Counted from the first letter of the stretch, positions 1 through 11,158 are shown. The stretch is DNA of 64,000 nt from Ahaetulla prasina (GCF_028640845.1 NC_080546.1:33921520-33985519); one strand, 5' to 3'. Program-made: numbers and translations. The notes: generated by a model from the letters alone, not told the origin.

Positions 1-125
1 CCTCTAGCTCCTGGAGCTGAGCCAGGGAAGCCGGTGCTCCAGAGGTAAGTCCTGATGGCTCTTCGCCCTCACTTTCCGAGTCACTTTCTGGCAGGGGGCC
101 CGGCTCAAGGGGCGCAGACACAACA
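1..125 (-). mobile_element. LTR fragment (5' part), unclassified LTR retroelement
   Basis: Read on the minus strand, this begins TGTTGTGTCTGCGCC at 125 and continues off the left edge. It resembles the 5' part of the LTR at 45.6-46.2 kb: the segments around the CCCTGCCA and CCTGGCTCAGCTCCAGGAGC blocks occur in the same order. Only the outer U3-like part is present, so neither promoter nor polyadenylation signal is visible. Family unknown. Confidence 0.5.
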
Positions 126-398
126 GATGATGTAGTACAACATAAGACTAAATATTTTAATTTCAGGGTTTTTTGCAGTAGGTATTAGCATGTAAATCTA
201 CATTACATACTCACGATCTTTTGAGATATTCATTATATCATACCACCTTTGTTCATGCCATATATATTAAAATAGAAATTTACAGAGGTGGATGAATACA
301 TTCTGAAAAAAATTGAACAAGCAGGGCCAAAATAGCTGGAATTCTCCTTGCTGCCTGTACTTTTTAACCAGGTCTTCAAATATCAAAGACATAATTGC

Positions 399-562
399 TG
401 GGGCTAGTGGGAGGAGCTGCTGACTGTGACTGGGGAGTGAAGGTGAGCACAAAGGAAAAACAGACTGAAACTGCCTCCATTGCTTTTCCACTGTGCTAGG
501 GCTAGTGGGAAGAGCTGCTGACTGTGACCGAGGAGTGAAGAAGGTGAGCACAAAGGAAAAGC
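399..562 (+). repeat. Two-copy direct repeat upstream of LINE ORF1
   Basis: A block of about 60 bases starting GGGGCTAGTGGGAGGAGCTG near 399 recurs near 502 with a few changes; both copies end in GGTGAGCACAAAGGAAAA. The period is about 103 bases. The repeat lies just upstream of the SGNH-type ORF1, so it could be a remnant of tandem 5' UTR units of that LINE. That role is inference. Confidence 0.6.
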
Positions 563-639
563 GTTTAACTATAAACCAAAAATTGAACTATATATTCAGG
601 GTTACTCCAATTGAGATTGTGATTTTATTCTATTTCAGA

Positions 640-1714
640 ATGACTGGCATAATTCAATGTAATATTTGTTTTGCAGCTGTCTTTCGCAGTACTCTTTTCA
701 AATTTGGGTACTTTCCTCTTTGTAAACAAATTAGTAGTCTACGTGGACAGATTGCCTATCTAGAATCTCAAATCTGTGCTCTCCAAGCAGAAATTAGGTG
801 CCCAATTCAGCTATTCTATTGAGCTGCCATGCCATCAGTCCCCTCTACCACAAAGGTCCTACAGGAGAAGGGCAGTATGGACAACTGTGGGATCTGGCAG
901 GCTGAGAGCTGTGAATCATAAACACAAAGCTTTTGCAGTGTCCCAGTATGACAGATATAGTGCCCATGCTGACCTTAATAGGGACACTAAAGTGACAGAT
1001 CAAGGTAGTTGTGATACTGACAACTCAAACAAGCAAGGGATCATGGTCCAAGATGAAGAACTTACTTTGGAAAGGGGAAAGTGTGAATCAGGTATTATAC
1101 ATCGGTCACACAAGAAGAGCACAGTATCCAAAAAGAGAAGCCACCTTCTGATTGGTGATTCAATTGTAAGGGATGTAAATTTAGGAAAGGATATGGAGGT
1201 TTTGAAAGAGGTCAGGTGTCTGCCAGGTGCTACTGCCAGCAGAGACAAGAGGTGTATTCTTAAAATAGTCAAGAATGCCAGTAAGGATTGTGATGTTGAT
1301 GCTATTATACATCTTGGCACAAATGATCTGTCCCAAAAGGATGCACTTTCTGTGCAGAATGATTTCCAGAGCTTGGGGTATGAACTTAGTAGTATAGGTT
1401 GTAGGCTTATCTTTTCAGAGGTTTTACCAGTATATAAGGAACAAAAAGGTAAAGGCCAGCGTATAATGGAGTTTAATGTGTGGCTAAAGGAGTGGTGTAA
1501 AAGGGAAGGCTTTGGTTTTATTAGTCATAACGTCTGCAACTGGTCCAATGAAAAACTATACAAAAGAGATGGATTGCATCCATCAAAAAAAGCTTTGCTG
1601 GCTGGGGGATTGTGGGAGTTGAAGTCCACCAGGCTTAAAGTTGCCAAGGTTGGAGACCCCTGGACTAGTCTATTTGAGAGTGGCTATATATTACCTAGTA
1701 TTTTATCCTTTTAA
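640..1714 (+). pseudogene. LINE ORF1-like protein with SGNH hydrolase (esterase) domain, frameshifted
   Basis: This is a degraded first ORF of a CR1/L2-type LINE. The N-terminal part (about 640-822) has a C-x2-C pair followed by a heptad-rich stretch, resembling the zinc-finger and coiled-coil head of such ORF1 proteins. A frameshift near 780-820 leads into an open frame of 312 codons (776-1714). In that frame the SGNH tetrad is visible: GDS with Ser129, Gly151 in PGATAS, Asn183 in HLGTNDL, and Asp265/His268 in DGLHPS. In LINEs of this group the esterase domain lies in ORF1 and is thought to act on lipid or acetyl esters during ribonucleoprotein transport or assembly. No reverse transcriptase follows, so the copy is truncated or decayed. 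A domesticated host gene is possible but unsupported, because the reading frame is broken upstream and no splice context is evident. Confidence 0.7.
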
Positions 1715-2934
1715 CCAGCATACTAGGGATTGAAACCTTCTGTACACAAGACATGTTCTGCCACTAAAATACAGCCATGGTTCCTATTCCATCACTTTTA
1801 TCTTGAGTTTTTCTGGTATCTGTGAAGATTCAGCTTTTCTCGGACACATTCTCATTTGTGCTGTAAAAAAATAGATAATTTCATTACACTTTTTCATAAT
1901 CTTGTGCCTTTTAGCTATGTTTAATTAGGATCACTTGAGCTATTTGAAGGTAAAATCCAAAGCATAATGGTATTGAACTTTATACGATAGAAACTGGATT
2001 TTACCCAACAAATATATTTAGTAAATAAACAATTCATCATAATTTGTTTACCATTAAAATGTGGAAAAAATATTTCACTACTCTTTATCTGGCCTTTTTT
2101 CAATCCTTTTTCAAAAAAAAAAAGATTCAAACGTTATCCCTAGACTATTTCTCAGATAATTATCATTGATTAAAGAAGAATATCATCTCCATTATTATGG
2201 AGGTAGTTATGATAATCAAATGAATTCTCCACAGGTTTGAAGAGAACAGGTTTCTGAATATAATTAGTTGGGAAAGTTAAGAATGTTGGATGACTGGAGC
2301 CTTGATCTCCTAAAGGAATAAGATGCTGCATAAGATCAATAGTATTTAGTTAATATTCTATCCTCTGCCAATTCCAACTTCTGAAGCCAATTATTAAAAA
2401 GTATATATCAGAAACAACATATTCAGTTTAAGAATTACATAAAGTACTGCTATATATTTTATTTTGCAATATCCTAGTTGTATGCCTTATTAATAGTTAT
2501 AAAATAATCCCATCCAGTAATTTCAATTGTTTGCACTGATGATTCTTACACAATAGTTGCCAAAGAAAGTACAGTTAAAAGAAGCTCAAGGAATAAAGAT
2601 GTGCTTGTACAGCATCATAGGCATCTGTCCTCTATTTAATTATTGTTTTTGTTGATCTAAAAAGCCTAATAATCATTTAAATATATAGGGAAAAATGACG
2701 GATAATCAGATCAGTTATTTTGTTTCCCAGTGTTATTATTCAAGGAGATCTGTTTAATAAATCATCACTTTGTAGTAATAAATATTATTTTGTAGTAATA
2801 AATATTACTACTTTGTAATAAAATAAAAATTCAAGCCCCTTCTAATTAGTCCATGAAACTCAATATAATAAATATGGGAAACACTGTGCTTTCTGGTCAT
2901 TTCTACATTTTATAAGAAAATTGCTTCCGTATTG
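1715..2934. other. AT-rich sequence, nothing recognised
   Basis: No coding potential or recognisable repeat is apparent beyond a short local duplication (TAGTAATAAATATTA units) near 2773-2820. It may include decayed remainder of the LINE upstream. Confidence 0.5.
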
Positions 2935-4080
2935 CTTGTTTACTTGATTATGTGCCATCAAGTCAGTATCAACTCTTAGTGATCACATAGCTAGATATTC
3001 TCCACTATGCTCTGTCTCTGACCTGATCTTTCAGATTTTCCAATGTGCACTAGCACATTTCGCAGAATAATGTCTCTGAAGTAAGATAATTTGAGCCTGG
3101 TTATTTGTTCCTCAATAAGAAGTCTGGATTTGTTATATGACAAATTGGTTTGTTTTCTTGGCTGTCTGTGGTATCGTCAGAGGTCAGTTCCAGAACCAAA
3201 GTTCAAAAGCATCAATACTTTTGAACTATTCTGCTTCTTCAAAATCCAACTTTTGCTTCCATAGAGTATAACAAAAAATACCATTGCTTGCACTGTTCTG
3301 ACCTTTGAGGGAACAAAAACATGACAAGATTTGAATATTTTTGCAAAGACCTTCATGGTTGCTCTACCAAGCGCTAGTCTGCATCACATCCTTTATTATA
3401 TCCTTATATCCTATATCCTTTATTTTGATAGTTGATCCTAAACGGCTACACTCTCTACCAATTCACTGCCTTCAATAACACTTATAAGGGTGGCTTTTGT
3501 ACCTATTTGACTTCCTTTATATTTTATTTTAGTCCCATGTTTTCATTCTTCTCCTTGACTTTTATTACTAGAGTTTGAAAGATCCTTTGCGTGTTTGGCT
3601 GTCACATTACCACATGATAATAATCTAACTTCATCTTCTAATTCTAGTAGTTCTAGTATGTAGGGAATATCCTCCACAGTATCTTCATTGTTGATATCTC
3701 TTTGTTTGATCTCCTTTGAATTAGTTACTAATTAGTGAATTAGTTACTACTATTGACATCTTTTTGCATACCAATTCCAGGTTGGAACGCCCTTCTGAGT
3801 TCTTTTCTTGTTTTTCCAGTCTGTTTCCATCTTCAATGTCTTTACAGATGTTGTTGTAATAATATTTCTTGTCTTGTCTAACAACTCTTGAAATTCTTTG
3901 TTTGACTCTTCTGTGAGATTTTTTGTCTTTTCCTCTTCTTTGTAATTTCCACTGTTTATTCTGACATCCAGTTTTCTTTCTTTTGTTTCTTCATTTTTGG
4001 CAGTCTGTCTTCACAGTCATTCTTAACCACTTCTTTATTGTTCATTATGTAGTTTTCTCCTTTTTATTGGTAATAATTTT
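2935..4080 (-). mobile_element. Degenerate BovB/RTE LINE remnant
   Basis: Several blocks resemble the reverse strand of the BovB reverse transcriptase region as found in squamates: ATCAAGTCAGTATCAACTCT, then a run about joints and paths of the RT C-terminus around 3170-3370 (TTCAAAAGCATCAATAC, CCATAGAGTATAAC, GCTCTACCAAGCGCTAGTCT). Stops and indels are frequent and no ORF survives. The assignment is by remembered similarity, so the outer limits are approximate; the part beyond about 3560 is weaker. Confidence 0.55.
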
Positions 4081-4750
4081 AGTAATTTAAGATGATTTTA
4101 CAACTCGTTTTCCTAAATATATCACTGCAGCAGACAGAACTTTCATTTAATACTTCACCATAAAGAGTTTTACATCAAGCTGATTCATCATTTTGTGAAC
4201 TGTCCAAGAAGTCATGTTTTTTTTTCAGACATTACATAAATAGAGAAAAATATACCTTTTAAATTGACAGTCATTGTAAGTTCCAGTTAAATTGCATATG
4301 TGTGGAAGATTCTTGCCATATATATTGGACTGCATAAAAAACCAGGTTACCAATCTTGTGAGCAACTATCTAGTCTTAAAACTACATATGCAACACTCAT
4401 TTAGTAGAGATAAGGGTTAATTTTACAGTGTTTCAGGGAAAATTCATGTTGTTATTCATCCTGTTTTTAGACCTTAAATCTATCTCCTTGATTGTCCTTC
4501 AATCTCTTTATTTATTCTGATCGTTTTGCATGACTTGCATACTTATTACAAAGCCCTTACTTCTTTGGCTAGTGATCAAAAGTTGCAGGAGAAATATCTA
4601 AGCTCCGAGATGACTGCAACTCCTTTCTCCCTGTCAACTATATAAGCAATCCAGAACAAATGTGGATATTGATAATATCTTGTAACTTGCATGTAAATAT
4701 TTTAAATAATTGCCATTATAAAAAATGCAAATAACCACCACAAAAACATC
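4081..4750. other. AT-rich sequence, nothing recognised
   Basis: No gene, terminal inverted repeat or coding frame was recognised here. Confidence 0.5.
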
Positions 4751-5364
4751 TACCCGTATTTTTGGGAGTATAAGACACACTGGAGTATAAGACACATCTT
4801 AGTTTTTGGGGAGGAAAATAGGGGGAAAAAATTCTGCCTACTAGGTATTCATCTGGCTAGCATCCTTAGCCTGGTCAGCTTGAGCACATTAGTTTGCTTG
4901 CTGGTTTTGAGATTGGGGCTGGTTGGGGCTAAAAAACAGCTTCTAAAACAGCTTCTAAAACATTGTCGGAGGGAGCAGCAATTAGAAAAGCAGCCGAAGC
5001 GCAGAAGGGGTAGGAGAAGGCAGCAGCTGTTCTGGGTAGCCATTTTGGGCACCATGCGTTGGGTTTTCGGCCTCCAAATGCATCTTGTTTTTGGGCAGCG
5101 ATCAGCGGCAATGTCCTTTGGCAATCCCCGCAGCCTTGAAGGGTTGTCAAACGGAATGTTTGGAGGCTTAAAATGTGACGCACAGAGCCCAAAAACATAA
5201 GTCATTTCAGTGGCAATCTCTGCAGCCAGGAAGAGGATGTGTGGAGGCCGAAGGGTGGGGGCCAGCAGGTGGGCGGGGTTACATTCGGAGTATAAGATGC
5301 ACCCAAATTTTACGTCTCTTTTAGGAGGGAAAAATGTGCATCTTATACTCCAAAAAATACGGTA
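4751..5364. mobile_element. Non-autonomous TIR element with TA target site (Tc1/mariner-type)
   Basis: The left end reads TACCCGTATTTTTGGGAGTA and the right end is its inverted counterpart, finishing CCAAAAAATACGGTA. The ends are bounded by TA on both sides. Next to the TIRs is a second subterminal motif (GTATAAGACACA on the left, inverted GTATAAGATGCA on the right). The 0.6-kb interior is GC-richer than the flanks and has no convincing transposase frame, so the element must have been mobilised in trans. The superfamily is inferred from TA duplication and end structure only. Confidence 0.6.
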
Positions 5365-5397
5365 CAACTGAAAGTATGTGCTCTCAAATGTCTAAAC

Positions 5398-5500
5398 CTG
5401 GGGTGTCCAACCTTGGCAACTTGCAGACTTCAGCTCCTGGAATTCCCCAGCCACTCATTTGTGGAGTTGAAGTCACAAGTTGACAAGTTTGAACACACTG
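5398..5500. mobile_element. Short hAT-like palindromic element
   Basis: The ends CTGGGGTGTCCAAC and GTTTGAACACACTG are imperfect inverted repeats. The interior carries the paired GACTTCAGCTCC and GGAGTTGAAGTC arms shared with the elements at 14.45, 27.41 and 51.62 kb. Flanking 8-mers are GTCTAAAC and GTCTAAAT (7 of 8), as expected for hAT target duplication. Confidence 0.65.
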
Positions 5501-5834
5501 GTCTAAATGGTGTTATTTTTTCAGCCTGAATCATAAATATCAGAGCCCTGCACAAGTTGCCATTAGTGAGAAAAGAAATTGATTACATAAAATTGCAGTT
5601 CTGGGCCAGATTAAACAATCTTTTAGTCTTGGTGGGAAGTATCCTTATCTAACTTTAGTTGCATAGATTTGGAAAAGTAAGGTATAAAATAAAATATGCA
5701 AGCAATAATTAATATGGCTTTTAAAAATCTGGACATATGTTATCATTGGATTCGAGGGAATAGGATCCTGTTGCATTGACAATTGTAAAATAGCTAAATT
5801 TCCTATTTCTCCAAGAAATTCATTCAAATACACA

Positions 5835-6533
5835 CTTGTGATGTGTATTATTTTATTTGTTTGTCACACATGTATAAGATAACAAGTATATATACAAAGG
5901 AAAAAATACAAATAAATGGGGACAGTAAGACAGGGATAGTAGGCATGCTGGTGCGCTTATGTATGCTGCCTTTACGGAACTCTTAAGAAGGGAATAAGGT
6001 CCACGGTAAACAGTTTGAAGTTGAAACTGTGAGGGTTTGAGTCGGTACCAACGGAGTTGGGTAGAGCATTCCAGGCATTGACCACTCTGTTGCTGAAATC
6101 GTATTTCCTGCAATCGCCTTTGAAGTGGTTACCTTGAGTTTGTATCAATTGTTTGCCTATGTACTATTGTGGTTAAAACTGAAGAAGTCATTGACAGGCA
6201 AGACATTTTAGCAGACAATTTTGTGTACTATGCTTAAATCGGATCACAGTCGGCGCAATTCCAGATTGTCCAAGCCCAAAATTTTAAGCCTGGTGGCATA
6301 GGGAACTCTATTGTGAGTAGAGGAGTGGAGTACTCTTCTCATGAAATACCTTTGAATCCACTCAATCATGTTAATGTCTGAAATATAGTATGGGTTCCAG
6401 GCAGACGAGCTGTATTCAAGAATTGGTCTGGCAAATATTTTGTATGCCTTAGTTAGCAATACAATGTTACCAGAGAAGAAACTTTGCAAAATTAGGTTAA
6501 CAACTCTTAGTGCCACTTTGGCAATGCTGTAAC
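5835..6533 (-). mobile_element. CR1-like LINE, 3' half (split by the gypsy element)
   Basis: The minus strand runs from the reverse transcriptase thumb region at 6533 to a 3' UTR and a tail ending in GTGTGACAAACAAATAAAAT near 5835. The 3' UTR has the blocks AAGCGCACCAGCATGCCTAC and CTGTCTTACTGTCC that recur in the LINE tails at 19.1, 21.5 and 51.9 kb, which groups them as one family. The rest of the same LINE lies at 11413-11580, beyond the gypsy insertion. It is called CR1/L3-like with reservation, because only the C-terminal RT region is available. Confidence 0.7.
6244..6533 (-). pseudogene. LINE reverse transcriptase C-terminus (interrupted)
   Basis: The encoded stretch contains KAYKIFARPILEYSSSAWNP, the typical RPxLEY block just after the RT palm, then IEWIQRYFMRRV and RLKILGLDNLELRRL, all characteristic of CR1/Jockey-group C-termini. 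The upstream part of the same protein is at 11413-11550 on the other side of the gypsy element. The ORF is cut exactly at the gypsy target site and cannot be functional. Confidence 0.75.
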
Positions 6534-6782
6534 TGTTGAGTTTGGCATGTTTCCCTAACCACAAATGACGCGACGCTCCTGATTGGCTGGTTCACGGCAC
6601 GGGAGTTTTCCTGGTCTCCCATTGGCTGAGCCGTTCTGACAGCCGATATAAAAGGGCTGTCAGTTGTTTTTCGGCTCCACCTTTCGTTCCAGGGTTGCCT
6701 TGTTAGTTATGGTTATAAATAAAGCATATTGTTAGAAGCCTGGTCGCCTCAGTCATTAACCCCTTCTATCAAGGTCAGAACA
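6534..6782 (+). repeat. 5' LTR of the gypsy element
   Basis: It begins TGTTGAG and ends CAGAACA, giving TG...CA termini. CCAAT-type boxes (ATTGG) lie near 6587 and 6630, a TATA box GATATAAAAG near 6645, and an AATAAA signal at 6718-6723, so U3, R and U5 order can be read. The sequence immediately downstream (CTGGCAGACGAGGG) is in the primer-binding-site position, but I could not assign the primer tRNA. Confidence 0.92.
6645..6654 (+). promoter_or_regulatory. TATA box of gypsy 5' LTR
   Basis: GATATAAAAG sits about 70 bases upstream of the AATAAA polyadenylation signal in the same LTR. The same arrangement is kept in the 3' LTR near 11270. Confidence 0.6.
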
Positions 6783-6903
6783 CTGGCAGACGAGGGTAGG
6801 ATACTAAGGCGATCGACAAGCTAAAAACGGAGCAGCTGAGCTAATAGTTTTTTTTTAAGTCAAGGGTGACAAGCCTTCCTGAAGCACTGTACCGGCTGTC
6901 AAA

Positions 6904-7700
6904 ATGGCACCACCTACTTTTGCGCCTTTTGATGCTGCTGAAGAAACTTGGGAGGCATACATGGAGAGATTTGAATGCTACCTAGAAGCAAACGATTTCA
7001 CTGATCTCTCCAGCAGCCGGAAGCGGGCGCATTTTTTAAATTACTGTGGCCCTAAGGTATTTGCGACCACCAGGGCATTGCTTGCCCCTCAGCATGTCCA
7101 CACAACACCTTGGGAGACATTGAGAGAGAAGTTGAGGGGGCATTACTCACCCCCGCCGTTTTAAATTCAGGCAGACACTCCAGAAGGAGGGGGAGCCAGT
7201 AAACCAATACCTGGCTATCCTCAGAACTGCAGCTCTTGATTGCGAGTTTCCAGATCTGGAAGACTCTTTGTTAGAACAATTAGTTTGCGGGGTAAATGAT
7301 ATGAGACTGCAGAGGCGGCTATTAGCGAAGAAAGAATTGACTCTCCAGGCAGCCCTAGAGGAAGCTCAGGCATCAGAGATGTCCAGCAAGTCGACTGCTG
7401 ACATTCGGCAGTTCCACACCCCTGCTGGCCAAACCGCAGCTGTTCATTATGAGGAATCCCTCTCGGCTGAGGGGGACACAGATCAGGAGGCTGAAATTAG
7501 CAGTCTGCAGGTTTCTGGCACACAGAAAAGACGTGACAAGAAGACACCTTTTGCTTCCTGCCTCAGCTGTGGTGACCCGCATCTCCGCTCAACATGCCGC
7601 TTCCGCTCTGCTACCTGCCATCTCTGCGGAAAATCTGGCCATATTGCTCAAGTCTGCCGCTCTAACAAGCCAGCACCCCCAGAAGCACGACCAAGGCGTT
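6904..7700 (+). pseudogene. gag: gypsy gag (capsid and nucleocapsid), frameshifted
   Basis: Gag starts at ATG 6904, the first Met after the leader, and reads MAPPTFAPFDAAEETWEAYM, a typical start for vertebrate gypsy gag (W-x2-Y-x2-R-x-E). The frame breaks near 7162 within TTTTAAATTC and resumes in another frame (EPVNQYLAILRTAALDCEF, the capsid major-homology-like area). Cysteine-rich nucleocapsid motifs follow at 7559-7660: a CLSCGDPHLRSTC-type finger and a canonical CCHC knuckle CHLCGKSGHIAQVC. Gag would package the genomic RNA in cytoplasmic particles. A single frameshift disrupts it. Confidence 0.8.
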
Positions 7701-8100
7701 TTTCTGCCAAGCCTCCAATTTCGGGTGAGAAGTGTTTTGCCATTTTCAAAGGCCGAAGGGTCGCTGAAGTGACTGCCGGACCAGTGGGGCATGATACTCA
7801 GAACAAATTGACCTTAACGGTCAAGATTGAGGGGGTGTCATGCCTGATGGAAGTTGACATGGGCTCCATGAAAACAATAATATCCTGGGCCACCATAAAA
7901 AAGCTGGTTCCATCATTGCAGAAAAGTCAGTTGCGACCCTGTCCAGTGAGACTGCGTGATTATCAGGGAAATTCTATTCCAATTATTGGCCATGGCCGTT
8001 TCCTGGTTGAGAAAGATGGTTTCGCTGACCGGCTTCCTTTAATTGTTGTGGGAGGGTCCCTTCCTAGTCTCCTGGGGTTGGATTGGTTCAGGTCTTTGGT
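7701..8100 (+). pseudogene. pol: gypsy pol: aspartic protease domain
   Basis: In the same open frame as the end of gag, a retropepsin-like segment follows. The active-site block is VDMGS at about 7853-7867, where a D-S/T-G triad is expected, so the middle residue is changed to Met. The C-terminal ILG-type block appears as LLGLDWF around 8068-8090. The frame is lost between about 8085 and 8110, where RT continues in the next frame. The domain would process Gag-Pol. Confidence 0.7.
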
Positions 8101-8814
8101 CTTGGCATTTCTAGCATTCATTCCACGGAGGCTACCAACTTGGAATATTTGTATCAGGAATTCGCTGATGTATTCAGCGAGTCCCTGGGCAAATATGTTG
8201 GTTCCCCTATTTCCCTGAATCTGGACCCTCAGGTAGCTCCTATCAGGCTGAAGCCCCACAGAGTTCCTTTTGCCCTCCGCCCCAAGGTGGATGCTGAGTT
8301 GGACAAACTGATCAGCCAGGGGGTCCTTGAGCCCACTGACCACTCACGCTGGGAAACACCTATTGTTATTCCCATCAAACCGGATGGCTCTATTCGCATC
8401 TGTGCGGATTTTAAATGCACCCTCAACAGAGCCTTGCAAGCCAATCCATATCCTGTCCCGGTTGTTCAACATTTGCTTCATTCTCTAGGTCCAGGATCTA
8501 TTTTTGCCAAGCTGGATTTAGCTCAGGCATACCAGCAGCTCCCGGTGGATGATGCTTCGGCTGAAGCACAGACCATTGTCACCCACCAGCGTGCTTTCAG
8601 GTGTTGCTGCCTCCAGTTTGGAATTAGTATTGCCCCAGGTTTGTTTCAAAATTTGATGAAGCACCTTCTCCATGGGTTACCCGGTGTTGTGCCATACTTC
8701 GATGACGTTCTCATCTCTGCGTCTTGTCGCAGTGAACTCATCGAACATGTGAGGGATGTCCTTAAGCATTTTCGAGAGTTAGGACTGAAGTTGAAGAAGT
8801 GTGGCAAGTGTCAT
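8101..8814 (+). pseudogene. pol: gypsy pol: reverse transcriptase, interrupted by L2
   Basis: The Ty3-type RT blocks follow in order: LKPHRVPFALRPKVDAEL, GVLEPTDHSRWETPIV, PDGSIRICADF, FAKLDLAQAYQQLPVDD and the catalytic PYFDDVLI at about 8692-8715, where both aspartates of the YxDD box are kept. The palm and fingers are open. The coding sequence is cut at 8814, after KKCGKC, by an L2 3' fragment; the thumb resumes at 9033 with PQVEFLGYLID. Confidence 0.88.
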
Positions 8815-9028
8815 AGAAATTTTTAGTAGCTTTTATATTTTGATGTAAATTTTATTGGTTTTTTATGGTTTTAAATGGTTTTAATTTTGGCTTGATATTC
8901 AATAAGTTTTTTAATTATGGTTTTATTGTGTACATAATTATTGTTTTATTTTGGCTGTGAACCGCCCTGAGTCCTTCGGGAGAAGGGCGGTATAAAAATC
9001 TAATAAATCTAAATCTAATCTAATCTAA
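8815..9028 (+). mobile_element. 5'-truncated L2 LINE 3' end inserted in gypsy pol
   Basis: The insert consists of an AT-rich 3' UTR, then the L2-type stem-loop CCGCCCTGAGTCCTTCGGGA...AGGGCGG (8962-8990) and a tail of (AATCTAAT)-like repeats. It splits the gypsy RT between KKCGKC and PQVEFLGYLI. TCAT occurs on both sides (8811-8814 and 9029-9032), a possible 4-bp target duplication. It carries no coding sequence. Its orientation is the same as the host gypsy. Confidence 0.8.
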
Positions 9029-9032
9029 TCAT

Positions 9033-9941
9033 TGGGGTGCCCCAGGTAGAATTTTTAGGGTACCTAATTGACGCATCTGGCATTCACCCTACCCCTTCTA
9101 AAGTAGCTGCCATTAGGCATGCCCCTGCCCCTTCTTGCAAAACTGAGCTTCAGGCCTTTTTAGGGCTTTTAAACTTTTACAGTGTTTTCCTGCCCCATAA
9201 GGCCTCAGTTGCCGAGCTGCTTCATAGGCTCCTTGACAAGAATACCCCCTGGTCATGGGGGCCCTTGCACTCCAAGGCATTCCAAGCCGTTAAGGAATTG
9301 TTGGTGTCCTCTTCCGTACTCGTACAATACAGTCCTCATCTTCCACTGGTTTTGACCGTAGATGCCTCCCCTTATGGGATTGGGGCTGTTTTGAGCCACA
9401 GGTTTCCAAATGGCTCAGAGGCTCCTATCGTATTTTACTCAAAAACTCTGTCCTCCACAGAATGCAACTACAGTCAAATTGATAGGGAGGCCCTAGCTGC
9501 TGTGGCCGCTGTCAAACAGTTCCATGATTATGTCTATGGCCGCAGTTTTGAGTTAGTGACCGATCATCAGCCTCTCTTGGGTTTATTGGCTGGCGACAAA
9601 CCCCCCTTATTCTTTTGCCCAGAATGTCCCGCTGGACAGTTTTCTTAGCTGCCTATGACTATACCCTGGTCTATCGCCCGGGTAAGTTGATTGCGCATGC
9701 TGATGCGCTTAATCGCTGTCCTTTTCCTGAATCTGTTCTTGACCCTGCTCCAGCCCCTTCTGTCCTACTGATAGAGGAACTGCATGCCCGTATCTCTGCA
9801 GCTGATATTGCAACACACTCTGCTAAGGACCCCCTCATATCGCAGGTTCTTGACTGGGTGGGCAGACGCTGGCCATCGGGTCCGGTGCCTGACCTCTTGC
9901 TGCCTTTCCGGACCTGGCAGCATGAGCTGTCTGCATCGTGA
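9033..9941 (+). pseudogene. pol: gypsy pol: RT thumb, connection and RNase H
   Basis: After the L2 insert, the frame reads PQVEFLGYLIDASGIHP, LQAFLGLLNFYSVFLP and then an RNase H domain. Conserved acidic positions are visible in LTVDASPYGIGAVLS (about 9353-9391), SQIDREALAAV and VTDHQPLLGLL. The frame breaks near 9610-9620 and continues as SRWTVFLAAYDYTLVYRPGK (9624 on), the usual end of RNase H, followed by the linker to integrase. RNase H would remove the RNA strand during cDNA synthesis. Confidence 0.85.
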
Positions 9942-9954
9942 GGATGCCTCCTCT

Positions 9955-10925
9955 GGGGTAATAGGGTGGTGGTTCCCCCCAGGCTTCGGCTCCCTATATT
10001 GGAACGTTTACATGACAGTCATCCTGGTATTGTAAGGATGAAGGTTCTGGTTAGGACTTATGTCTGGTGGCCCAACATTGATAAGGACATCACGGAATGG
10101 GTCTCTAAATGCCAGAAATGCCAGTCATCCAGGCCAGCTGCCCCAGCCGCCCCAACCAGGGAGTGGGAGAATCCCAAAGCCCCATGGTCGCAGCTGCATA
10201 TAGACTTTGCGGGGCTCTTTTGTGGTCGCACCTTCCTTATTGTGCGTACTCTAAATGGATAGAATTAGAACTCATGTCTTCCACCACTTCTGAGGCCGTC
10301 ATCCATCTTACTCACCTTTTTGCCACACACGGCATTCCAGATGTTGTTGTGTCGGACAATGGGCTGCAGCTAACTTCTGCCGCATTCCAGCTGTTCCTGG
10401 CCAACCAAGGGATCCGTCAGGTGTTGGTGGCTCCGTTTCATCCTGCTGGATTGGCTGAAAGAGTCGTGCGGTTCGCCAAGGAGGCTTTGTCCAGGCTAGG
10501 GCCAAGGGGGTGGCAGGAAAGGGTCTCTATGTACCTATTGGCCCAACACACTACACCTTGCCCATCTACCAACCGAAGTCCTGCGGAAATGCTCATGGGC
10601 CGCTGGCTGCGCACCACCCTTGATCGTCTGCACCCCAATTATGTGGCAGACAACCATCTGGACCTTAGTTGCACTTCCAGGACATTTAACGAGGGGGACC
10701 AGGTCTATGCTCATAATTTGGGGGAGAGCCGCAGTGGCTGCCGGATACCATTACTCACATCACAGGTCCCTGTTCTTACAGGATCCAATAGAGGATAGCC
10801 GAATCTGGTGGCGGCATCTGGACCAAATAAGGGGGCGTTTCTTAACACGCCTCCCAGTCGGCGGAACTGAACCCCCGTTGGCCACACCAGACAGGAATGC
10901 AAACAGCCCAGAATCCGAGACCTGA
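9955..10925 (+). pseudogene. pol: gypsy pol: integrase with C-terminal module, frameshifted
   Basis: An HHCC zinc-binding domain starts at LHDSHPG and ends at the CQKC pair (about 10111-10122). The core catalytic residues are Asp in HIDFAG (codon 10203), Asp in VSDNGLQ (codon 10355) and Glu in LAERVV (codon 10457), about 33 residues between the last two. The first Asp is in a different frame from the other two, so there is a frameshift near 10245-10262. The end encodes a basic GRxWxRHxDQI-like module (near 10790-10850) in yet another frame. Integrase would insert the cDNA with 5-bp duplications, matching GTAAC at the element ends. Confidence 0.82.
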
Positions 10926-11144
10926 GCAACGCACGCCCCTGGAGAAAAAACCCTGCCACCAGAGTTACCAGAAGAAGCCGATCTTTTGGAAACTTCCGTG
11001 TTGCCAGACATGCCTCCTGCAGGGTCATCCGCAGATCCACCATCCGGTCCAACTCCTTCCCAGCCTGCTGCCACACCTGAGCTATGCCATTCGGGGTGGG
11101 TCCGCCAGCGCCCAGTGTACTTAAAGGACTATGTTTGCTCAATC

Positions 11145-11158
11145 CAGGAAGGAATGGG
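11145..11158 (+). other. Purine-rich tract before 3' LTR (polypurine tract)
   Basis: AGGAAGGAATGGG lies directly before the TGTTGAG start of the 3' LTR, the position expected for the plus-strand primer of an LTR retrotransposon. Confidence 0.55.
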
